A DNA stretch of 64,000 bases from Sipunculus nudus (taxonomy: Eukaryota; Annelida; Sipuncula; Golfingiida; Sipunculidae). The position numbers and the translations under genes are program-made. Location: assembly GCA_026874595.1 (NCBI GenBank), contig CM049307.1, forward strand, positions 37,924,862 to 37,988,861. Direction: 5' to 3'. The notes under the pieces were generated by a model that worked only from the letters and a program-made list of their open reading frames with translations, ran no database searches and was not told the DNA's origin. This document shows, piece after piece, positions 25,331 to 37,200 of this stretch. Every line of letters begins with the position of its first letter. Within the stretch, counting starts at the first letter, position 1.

Positions 25331-28300
25331 TGTGATAAAGCATGCTGTGAGGTACTATCATGTGGTCATGTATTTGACTTGATTGAAAATATATTTTGTC
25401 CAGACAGACAGTGTATATTTTGTCTATTAGACCTCGTTGTCCTTAATAGATTAAGTCTGTCTTTGAGATATGACAGTCTATACATGTTGTAACAGTCCAT
25501 TGACCTTTTTTATACCCCCATCAATAACGGGACATATTATGGTACACCCACCGTCCGACCGTTAACTTTTAGTGTCACCACGATAACTTACTAGGGCTTT
25601 GATGGATATCCACGAAACTCACCATAACTACTTATTTATAGATTATCTCACACGAGTTTGATTATGGGTTAAATCCACGCATATTTAATAAGATCAGAGT
25701 TGTATAGGCTACTTTGTGGTGTCGCTGCGATAACTCATGAGGAATATGAGGGATTTTGATCAAACTCAACAGAAATGTTAATCAATAAAATATCTCGCCA
25801 TGGTTTCATTTCCAGCAAAATCCACACATATTTAATGAGGTCAGAAGTCGCCACATTTTAGAGGCACCAGGGTGACTTACCAAAAATCCTAATGATTTTC
25901 ATGAAACACGTTACTGGTATACATATTTACCAATTGAGTTTATCACCTCAATTAAATTTGCAGCAAAATTCATGCATATTTAATGAGGTCAGAGGTCACC
26001 ACACTTTGGTGCCACCATCCAGACTTGACACAAATATGATGGATTTTCATATAACTCGAGGAGTATTAACCAATACATCTTCTCACCTGATTAACATTCT
26101 CAGCAAATTCACACATATTAAATGGGGTCAGAGGTCACAAAATATAGGACGGGCGTATTATGCACCATTTGCGGTGCTCTTGTTTATCTAGTTGACCATC
26201 TTTCTTCATTCTGTGTTTAGGGGGTGTTATATTGTTCATGGAGAAACCATAAGGCAGAGAATGATTAATTTAAATATCATAGGTTTAAGAAACACCTGTT
26301 CTGCTAAGGCACTTGACAGTTGTAACCTATCTACACCTGGATAAACAGTTTTAAGTGTCTATAGGGGTTTGTTTAAAAAAAAGTACAAATACTACTGGTT
26401 GTTCAGTCAAAACATAGTGTCTGTCTTCATGTAGTTCCACATGTTTAATGTGTTATTTTATACTGTAGGTTTACACCATGTTGAAGGACTTACGTGACCA
26501 CTATTTTGTTAACAAGAAACTACAACCTTCCAGTTATGAAGCGTGATGGGACCTATATCTTTGCTCAAAATATAGAGGCATCAGAAAGCATACTGACCCA
26601 CTGGTCTGCTGTACATGGAACCCTCCAGAGTGTCAGTAGTGACACAGTAGTGGTGAGCTGCTTGTTATAGAGAGGTGACCTGAACTTTGAAACCATTTTG
26701 AGTTCATTGCATTACCCAAAACATTTTGAAACCAACATGTATGTGAAAAGGTTAGTACATTGGTAAAAGAAAATTAAGATTTATGGTCAGGTATTATTCG
26801 CAACACCATTGTAATATGACTGGATTTTGATAAACCTGTTTGCTTCAAAAGGGAGATATAAAGTAATTGCAATTTATTTATAAATAAAGTGCCCTTTAAT
26901 TATTAACAATTTTAATAAACATTTATTTACAAGCGAAGACCTGATGTAAAAATTACAAATATTTTTTCTGTACACAGTTAAGGCTGATAAAGCCAGAAAA
27001 ATATGATGTCATATAAGAAAGGATAAACTTGTTGTGAATATTAATATTTGTAAAATATTGATCATGGGCTTTAAATTAAATTAATTAATTAAAATAATTA
27101 AAATACTAGATAATCTTTTCTTAATGTAGAGGTTTTCATCCATGTACAAACAAAATTTTGTTGACAATTCTGTGTACTTTTAAGAATAACAGATATACAA
27201 ATGTGTTGTTTTGTATGTTTATATAAATCTGTACCTTTTATGTACGTTTACATGATTAGAAAGCTTGACCAGTGTTTAATGTGGAGTGATTTCTCTAGTC
27301 AAGTTAAGCTACATGATTTTGTAATGCTGAATATCAGAATCTCAAAATGACCCACCTAAGAACTAGAGAAATTTGTTTGCATTAGGTGGGCAGAGTCATG
27401 TGACCAGATGGCCAGTCATGTGACCAAATGTTGTCAATTTCTGTGTACTTTATATAATTAAGACTGCTTTTCTGTGAATTCTGGGAATGTAGGGGTCTGG
27501 TCTGTGATAGGTGTTAGATTTATCTGGCCCTGGAACTTTTAGGTATGAGCAGCTGAAATGTACACACACTTAGCAAAATAGAATGCACATCAATATAATA
27601 TGCAGTCACATATATGTACCGGTAGTCACTTGTTATGTGTAGTAATATAAGTTAGTGAGAGCCTTGTTTGTTCTAAAAACTGAGCCTGGACTGTCACCTG
27701 CCTGAATTGTTTTGGTTATAGTTATACCCTTGCTCAAAGTTGTTCACAAATTATGTTTAAAAATTAGTTATTTTTATCAAGACTAAATGTTTGAATCTTT
27801 TACAACACAGATAAGTGTAAAATGATAATGTATGATGGTATTGATATCTTCTTCTCATCAGTGTGAGAGTCTCAAGCCTTCAAATTACCTGGCTTCTTTT
27901 TATAAATACATGTATTAGCTTTTCCCTTCTAGAAATTATGCACACACAAGACCACAGAACTGACAGGAGGAAGGGTCAAATTGTAACTTGGGGCCTTATT
28001 AACATGTTTTCATGAGTGTTGTATAGCAAAGTTTGCCTTAATAGAAAGATGGTTATGCAAGGTTGTCTTTTATATTACAATGTCTGTATTCAGAGGGTTC
28101 ATATGTTAATATATAACAAGTTCAGAAACACCTTTTAGAAAACCTGAAAAATATTAATGTAATTTGATTTGTGACATTTGGATACAAACAACATTTTTGC
28201 AAGTATAAAAGTCTATTTTTTGTCATTTTCAAAATTCCTAAATTTTCTCATGTCATTTGTGGTCTAAAATAAATTGCAAATGCAGCCAAATATCGAATAC

Positions 28301-31000
28301 ATTTATTAAGATTATGTAGACAATATTTGAAATATTAAATAAGATTATAAGAGTATTTAAACAGTCATGAAATTTTGATTTCCCGGCAGTGGATGGATCA
28401 AGCATTGTATGGCCATACAGTTAGAGCTACAAGTATGATAAACTGTAACCTTTCCACAAAGACCAGGTTTTTTTGTGAGTTTGTTCTCTTGATTTATTAA
28501 TTTGGATGAACAGATAAAATGCAACCTCAGATATTATTGATTATCATCATCCTCGATTGGTCGTTTGTTTGTATTGCTAATACAGTGGAAGATCGAGCAC
28601 ATTTAGTTGTAACCATTTTTCTGTTGCTAGGTTTCATATGTACATTTCATGTATATTCCATATGTATATTTCATGCAGTTGTATTTCATCATTCCTGATG
28701 CAAAGATCTGTTTGCTATAGTTGTTATCACACCCTGTTCCATTAATTCTGTTCTGTACATAAGTTTACGGGTGTCCAAAGCTCAGGATTATTTCCCAGTC
28801 TCTGACTGGTACTATTTAGGCATTATAATTGTAATGGTAAGAGAGGGCATAGTTGAGTTTTTATAGTGTATGCACGTCTTTTTTTGCCAGTGACTGTTAT
28901 CATTAGTTATTAATAAGTAATCATCCAGTTATTAACAAGTAATCATCCAGTAACAACTGCAAGATACATATAGATGTCCTAAAATAATTTTTTCTGTGTC
29001 TTGACTTTTAAATTCTTTATTTGTTAATTTACTAAAATTATTTTTATCATAAAAGCAAGAACATGGGAGATTGAAGAAATTGGGGTTTTCAGCTGCATTA
29101 TTTTTATGGCGGTAGTATTAATAAGAAATTTTTTAATGGATTTTAAATTTTAAAATTTTTGCTCTCCAGAACAGTGGATTGCCATGTAAGTTTATGTAAT
29201 AGTTGAAATGAGATGTTTATTGTCTAATCACTTCATACACTGTATCTGAATAAGGAAGATGTCTTTCTACCAGAACTTTTTCCATCATTGACCATATTAA
29301 AAAAGTAGTATCATGTTCTTAGTGAGACATCTGTTGGGAGAAGTCTTCATTTAGTCACCAGACCAGTAAGAAAATAAAATTGACTGATCTTATCTGGCCA
29401 AAGATGACTCTCCTTTAACATAACAGGAACAGTGAGTTCCAAATATGAAAAATAGATGAGCCACTGGTCTGATCTGATGAATGCAGACTGATAGATACTG
29501 GGATAGTGATTCTTATTTCTGTTGTTCCAAAATGATTAGTCCATTTGTGGCATACATATATGTTTGATTAAGGAAAGTGTTTGAAAATCACTATTTATTT
29601 TGTTATCCCACCATTGACCTTCATTTATTCTTCAAATGTTTGGATACCAACTTTTTCAGTTCAAGTGAAAAAAACTGTAGCTATCAGTCGCAGATAAACA
29701 CCGACAGTCTTTGACCAGTCACAGACAAAATTCAAAGCAAAATCACTAGTGGGCAGTAGGCTTTAGGAAACAAACTTTAAACCAGGCCTTTTTATTCTGC
29801 CCCTTTATAAACCTTTGTTATATAACTAAATCATATAGCTTATTTGTTGTTGTTTGATTCTTTGATAATAAGAAAAATATTTAGCATTTCAGATGTGTTT
29901 GTACTGAATTTATAATCACTACTTTGTTCAGTCACAGTATTTCTGTTTACCTTATCTATGAATGCTTAAATCCAGGCATAAATAGAAAATTATGATTATA
30001 CAGAAAGTTTACATCTTTGTAAAAGAGGCTTAAAGTGGATATTTTTAATACAAGTATAATTATCATTGTGTAATTTGTGCTCCTGTGGGCATGTGTTTTC
30101 AATGTCTCTCTTGAATCAAGAGAAGGTAACATCAGTGTTTCAATAAATTATATTGTTACCATGTCTGGATTGTGCGTTTCATTCAGGACTTTCAGGAACG
30201 AGGGGTTAAGCGTCTGTGATGCTCGAAATCTCTTACGGATGCTCTGTTCTGAGGGTCCCAGCATCCGATGAGATGCGCAAATTGTGACTTTGATCAGCTA
30301 GGTTGTCTGACATCAGCGAGGCCATAAGTACGCTTCACCTGTATTGGTAGCACCTGTCATCGCAAGGTGCTGAATTCTGATTTTTTTTTCAGTCAATTTT
30401 TGACAGCGTCATTCATCAAGTCTATTGTCCATATGTGAACCCATATAATCTGAGTAGCAGGAGCTAGCATCATCAAATTTTATGCAAATGTTGGTCTTAT
30501 GTGGGAATTAGGCTTTTGTGATGCCATCTGCAATGGCTTTCATTTTGTGGGGAAACTTAGTAAACCTAAAACGTTCTACAAAACCGTCAAGCCATATTTA
30601 ATATTTCACAGAAAGGCCCATTAAATTAGCTTCTCATGTTTTTTAGAAGGGTTCCAGCTTAGTCATAATTGTGCGGAGTTATGGGAAGAAATTTTATGTG
30701 TTGCTTTGGCATATTGCCAAAATTCTTCTAGGCTTGGTAATGGGCCAAGAATTTGCGAGTGCCTATAAAAAGCTTTAGAATAATGAAACATTACATGTTT
30801 GTCAACGGGCCTAGATTTTGTCTATAAATAGCTTAAGCATAATGCTAGGATCAGATGAGGAACATGTGCTGCTACAGAACAGAAAGTCTTGCATTTTCAT
30901 GATAAGTTCAGTATGTTAGTGGTTTTGCCTGGAATTTTGCGTATCCATACATCTTTGATACCTATCTCATATGCAAGAATGAAGCATAACTTTGAGACAC
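25331..31000. other. Region between the two convergent genes, including the Josephin 3' UTR
   Basis: No further coding exon is evident. The Josephin 3' UTR must begin here. A candidate poly(A) signal AATAAA lies at 26,883-26,888 but many AT-rich alternatives exist. A tandem-type dispersed repeat occupies about 25,510-26,192. A short ATG ORF near 26,537-26,669 is unsupported. A more GC-rich patch with a perfect 8-bp stem lies near 30,170-30,370. Confidence 0.5.
25510..26192. mobile_element. Dispersed element with ~150-bp internal tandem units
   Basis: Four internal units share the order GATAACTTAC, GATGGATTTTCATGAAACTC-like, TCCACACATATTTAATGAGG and TCAGAGGTCACCAC. The last marker recurs near 25,688, 25,838, 25,986 and 26,125. 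The right end reads GGACGGGCGTATTATGCACC followed by ATTTGCGGTGCTCTTGTTTA. There is no protein. The family is unknown to me by name. It lies in or just beyond the 3' UTR of the Josephin gene. Confidence 0.65.
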
Positions 31001-31009
31001 ATTTTTAGG

Positions 31010-34000
31010 AAAATCTTTATTTTTATTTGATAACAATGACATGACAGTACAAATGTGTAAAGGTGTCAAACCTACAAGTATTTCCTGTGTGGATATTCAC
31101 ATATAAAACATGCAAACCATCTGTACCCATTCACCTGTAGTAAAAATATACATAATCACTGGCCTATGGTAGGTACATGCATAACACCTAACACATAAAA
31201 GTCACAAGTAACAACTGTGCTGTTTAGCACTCTAAATACCAATGGATGCACACAGTGTCCAGCCTGGCATGCTATTCTAGGTCATATGATTGAAAGTTTG
31301 AAGGTCCCACTGGCAACCTGCCTAGTATAAGCATTTGTTGAAGACAATTAGTTGCTTATTTTGGAAGTGTAGTGCATTCTATAAGCCAACACCATGCTTG
31401 ACCTGTTCTCTCACCTAAACTTGAGTTGTGCCTGGTGTGAGTATTGATGGAACATTTATTAATACACAAAAACACCACATATGGGATACTGGATCAACAT
31501 ATCATGGATGACAGTCCCAAATTAAAATGGCTATGTCTGTTAGGTTGGGGGTTCTGTTTGTGTATGAGGATAATCACTGACAAGTTCCCTCTGTTTAGTC
31601 ATAAGAGATACAACACTGCTCTCTTAGTGGTTAGTCCATGGGCACGTCAGAGGGATCTTGAAGCCAATGAGGTCCAACCTGAAACTTTCAGCTTGACTCC
31701 AGTGCATTCTGAATGAAAGGTTCACTAAAATCTATATGTATTGTTTCTTAATGCTAGAATTTAAGGACAGCCATTATCCTTTTACAAACATTACTTTATT
31801 CCTGGCCCGGACATTATCAACATATTGATATTAAATGGTTTTCATTAATGCTTTATGATAAAATATCATTTGATCAGGCATTTTCTATCTCTTATTCTAA
31901 TTTTATAATTAAATATATCTGCAGATATTTATTGGACATGTTAATTATACAAGTGACAAAAAAAATAAATACATTGCAGGTGGCACTACCTGACATATGC
32001 ACTTGGACAAAATTTTCTGAGAATATGTTCAGCTACTGCTAAAAATTTGCTCACAGACAGACAAACACGGTGTCATGGCCATAGTTCATAAGGGAGTTTG
32101 TAAAAAAAAGCCTCCTAGATACTATTGCTGTAATAATACACTGTCTCATGATACTATCATACTAACACTAAACTTTGCTCACTATACGATACACATATGA
32201 TATAGTAATTTAGATTCAATGCTGAATTTTCCAATGTATACAGAAATGTGAGCTCATTTTGCTAAGATTAATTTCCAAACCATTAATCAAATTGATCTCC
32301 TTTTTCACCTAAGATGCTGTTAATGGTTCTGAGAGATTATTTATAAATGTCAGACATAGCTGTCCAACTGACGATCAAATATCTTCAGTGTATTGATACA
32401 GGGACCTGAGACGATACTGGTACAATATTTGACTTTATTTCTTGATGTGTCTGGCCACAGGGGAATCCTTCCAATGGTACTAGATACCACACACAGGTAT
32501 GCTGATTCACATACTCTGGCCAAGAAGCTTTGTTTTAACGCAGAACCATACCTGGCGTTATTTACATACAGGTCTCTGTTCCAAATAATTAAGTGAATAA
32601 CACCCTAATATTTTATGTTATCATTATATAATCTTCAGCTTTATAAAAGTAAAACCTCACCTCATGACTACCTCAGTTTAGCTACCACCTAAAAAAAAAA
32701 ACACGTTTTTTTACCCTTTTTTTCTTTATATAAGACCTTGCTCAGATGTTCACCTTGAGTATGTGACCACTTTTTTGAGGTCCCCTTGGGGGTCGTTATT
32801 GTGGGGTTTCATTGTACTTACAAAGGAATATACAACTATAAAATACACACATGATGAGACGTGATCACATTCAGCTATTGTAAAAGGCAAGCCGACAGGC
32901 ACTTCCACAGTACACCAATAAGGCAGATTTGTCATCTAGACCAATAGGGTACAGACAAAAAGCACAGCAAAAACACACAATCTTGTAACTGTCAATCTTG
33001 TACATGTATTAAATTAAGACCCATTATATAAGAGAAGAGGCAATCTTTAATCACTGTAACATAACAATAGGTTTAGCTATTATATACATATTGCATCATA
33101 TGTTAAAATCTCTTATATGAGAATCTTTTGTCAGTCTCACTTGAAGAACCAAAGGGTCACTGCAATGCAGCTTGATGTGATTATTACATTTGCACAGGTT
33201 TGCTTATAATGTGTTCGTATGAAAATGTTTACAGCATTCATTCACAGCTCCTATGTCCACACTCCCACACTTTAAAATGTACATTTATATACATTAAAAT
33301 TATATACAATCTTTATATATTGCACATGATAAATGAACATTTGGGCTCACAGAAGATGTCTGTGTGTCGGTGCTTTCTGCAATCTGCATGAACAGCAGAT
33401 AATTCAAGTTATAAACAAAATACAGGAAAATAGGAGCATTTTGCAGGCATGAAACATTTCATCTGGGAAATCTACAAGCTAATTAAATGTCAGAAAAATT
33501 TATTAAATTTTTCCCTCCAGACAATTCATGAAAACTACATACTAGTACAAACATCTCTCAGTTTCACAAACGTTATTTGCAGCAAAATGTTTTTAATTTG
33601 CAGTACTAATATAAAATGAACAGCCCTGACATGATCTTTTAGTGACCTTTACATACCTATATACTAACTGTGGCTGATTTTTGAAAATATGACATTTCAA
33701 TAGGACTGCAAATAAAATGCAGCATTATATCACTGATCATAGTGTGTTGTATAAAATACTACTGGTACCTGATGCTAAAAAATTGAGTTTCAACACCAGA
33801 ACACCAGTTAAACATGAAATGTAATGTAGAATATGGTACACCTGTTAGCTAAACACATCCAGAAATTTCAACAGATGAAGGCAGACCAATAAATAATATA
33901 GATTAACAGTACCTATGATAAAATAATATACTCAGTCAACAAATCTGGACAACCTAACCTTGGCACACTGAAGTGACCTCTAACAACTAAAAGCATCACC

Positions 34001-34258
34001 TACCAACATTTACCTGCAGTAAGATATATCATATTTAAGCATGTGATCATACTTGAGACTCGTACTGAACAAAATGAGCATTAAACCTTTTTCCTTTCAC
34101 TGCTCATTCTCCTAATGAAGCCACAGTGTACACACTGAATGCACATTTGTCTGAATCACTATACTGTACTAGGTTCAACTGTAAAAGCTACACTTCCATG
34201 TTCTCCTGTACATCCACGTTGACTCAATATTTTGAATTTCTTAGACAACCTATCCCAT
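31010..34258 (-). other. SNX29: Probable 3' UTR of SNX29
   Basis: No coding sequence follows the SNX29 stop. Reading the minus strand, two overlapping AATAAA signals (complements of 31,016-31,021 and 31,022-31,027) would end a 3.2-kb UTR. Other AATAAA motifs nearer the stop (about 31,795 and 32,435) could give shorter forms. The block also contains a TIR-like ACAGTGAAACC-family segment near 32,647-32,820. UTR extent is inference. Confidence 0.45.
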
Positions 34259-37200
34259 CTACGTGGTTGGAACTTGTTGTTGTCTAGCACGATCCTTCTT
34301 CTTTTGTTTCTTTTTCGATTTGACCTGGATTTCCCTGTGAATAAAAATACATCTAAACATCATACAGATAATAGTTACATACTGAAATAAAATATTACAT
34401 TATTTTTATTCTTTTATAACCTGCATTATGAATCCAGTATTTAAGGAATGAGGTCAGCCAACCATTTTTAGCTGGAATTTTGAGTGAATATTTCTTAACA
34501 CAGTACAGGAGGAGAGCTGGGGTAGGGCACATTGAGAAGGTGAGAGTTATCTGTCACTGACAATCTGTCAGACTACCAAGTACCAATTCACAGCAGTAGA
34601 AAAGCAGCAAAGATAGGTTACAGCATTTGTAACCTTTGAATGGTACAAATATTCTTGCACGCAAGCTCATCTGGCCAAACAGTGATAAATCCATCAATTA
34701 TTTATGATTAATTCGAGAACACTTGTCTGGTTACACTAGCTCACATTTGAGTAATATCAAAATAACCAGCCAAGAAATGTTTTACAGTGAATTCTAGCTA
34801 ACATGAGAACCTGTGTGAGAATTTCACTAAATATACATTTAGAAATGATGGCCGTCTACAATCTTCAGATATTTGATCAAGTGATTGTCACTTTGATCAT
34901 ATAATTTTGATGCCTGAATATAATAGGTTTTCATTTCAGATGTTGCATACCACATGTCAATATATCAACTAAACCATGCAAAAAGAAGCCATGCTACCTC
35001 TAAATGTGTTTCAGGGCTCAAAATTAAAAGTTAACTGCTTACCGGGGGCAAGCTAAAGTACCAGACAATGGTGGTAGGGCAACTATAAGTGGCCTCCTAC
35101 TTGCCCGACTTGGCAAGTGGGTGCAACATAAACCTTTACACAAAGCCCTGAATCTTAACTTATCTTAAGTCAGCCATTTTCTTTTAAGGAAAAGTGAAAT
35201 CACATTATAATACTTCTATCTTAAATAATGAAAGCTAAAGAGAAATAATATTAACAAAAAAATATTTAAACATTGTTCCAAAAAAATCATGTGGATCACA
35301 TTTTTGTGGCCATGATTTCTGATTTTCCTGTAGGACAAGTAAAAATTCATGTACGGCAAGTAAAAGTTAGTTGTTCCTTGCCTCACTGAGCAAGAACTTT
35401 AAAAGTTAATGTCAAGCCCTGTGTGTGCATGTGTCTGTGTGTGTAGTCATTAAAGTTGGGGATATGTTACATGAATAGTACCTTGGGGATACATTTTGTT
35501 AGCATGATTGGGAATAAGTTGTTATAATGACTTTATGGGAGTTTCACTAAATGGGGAAAAGATAGGTTTTCATCCATTTTGCGGGGGTCATGCTATCAGG
35601 AAAACATGTATTTTCCTGTAACGCCTTTTCCAATGTTAGTTAGGGTACTAGTTTTGTTTGTATGACTTTAGGAGATTTCAGGGGAGATGGTATTTCATCA
35701 GGACTAGAAACAAGGGACCTATGGGTCACGGCGCTCAGCTGTTATATATGATAAAAAATATGATTTGGGAAAGAGGCACATGCTTGTTTTGTGTGGTAAT
35801 ATATATAAGCTTTATTATGAGTTGTTGGTGTTTAGCTTATGTATGATTTTGATAGTATCTTTGGAGACAGGGAAGAGGATTGATTTAATTTATTTTATTA
35901 ACAAATGGAGTGCCACTGTCACACAGATTTTGACTTGGCCATATAAATTATAAGCAGCACATATTATAGAAGAGTTTAACTATTTATTAAAACTTAATAA
36001 CAAATATTGTGCCAATATAATTTTTATTAAAAAAAAATAAGAAAATCATATGATTTTTAAAAATAAAATATAACTGAAATGATTATTGAAATAATATTAT
36101 AGAATATATTCATGAATGCATTCATGAATACATTTTGAAAGTATCTGCACTGGTATTCAAATACTTTCATTTTTACCTGAATTCCCATTCTTATGCAATA
36201 TAATTTTATAATGCAGTACATATTCATATTTGTATTCAAATACATTTGCAAAGCATTCACACCATGTCTGGTATTTATTCAGTTTTAGCCAAACAAAGAT
36301 GTTGAGAACCCAGAATATACAAAATTCACAAATTTAAATAATGATCATAAGTACCTGGTTTTATGGCTTTTATTTATATTAAAAAAAATAAATGTAATAT
36401 ATTCACTTTGGACTACTTTCACATCAATCTACACACTAGACACAGTAGGAATCTAGATTAATATTATCAACTGCATCTTTGTCTATCATTAATTTCCTTC
36501 ATATGATCCCTAATGATTAGTAATGAATAATATGATTTATTTTTTATCATTAAAATTTCACTGAAAAATACCATAGGTGACTGCATGGTGTTATTTGGAA
36601 TGACATTGACATTCTATCCATCCATACAAGATTCTTACATCATCAGTAACTGCAAGTTAATTTTCTGTTACTCATCAACTAACAAATTCCTTTTCTATTA
36701 ATTTTTCTTTAATTTGTTATAAAAAACTAATACAAAATTATTAATTTATTGTTTATTGTTGTGTTGTTTTTCAAAACAACTACTAGATGAGTTGGGTTGG
36801 ACACCTGGATCAACTGTGGCTGGGCATTAGCTGCCTGGCTGCCCCAGTGTATGCTTCGCTCAAGCATGCATAATCTGATGAAAGGTCAACAAGGTCAACA
36901 TACAGGTGACTGAAGAGGGGCTGGATTAAGCCTGGGTTTGACATGGTCTCATATTAACATTAATAAAAGCTACAATATTTGGCCAATTTCTTTCAGCTTG
37001 AAAGATGAAATCCTTATGTGTGCATGATGAAAATTATATCAACAGTGCTCTCAGGAAACAAACGTGCCATGGTCAAAGTTGGGCAAAATTTAAGGTACTA
37101 ATTTTTTATTTATACTAATAACTTATAAAATTTGAAAAATTCAGAACTAATTTTGGTATTCAATTGACTCTTGATTAAACTAGACATTTCTTGGCACCGC

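Noticed and set aside
26537-26669. Short ATG ORF (MKRDGTYIFAQ...) downstream of the Josephin stop
   Set aside because: It has 44 codons, no recognised family, and probably lies in a 3' UTR or intergenic sequence.
30077-30271. 64-codon ORF between the genes
   Set aside because: No homology or splice support; it overlaps the GC-richer patch and is better explained by chance.
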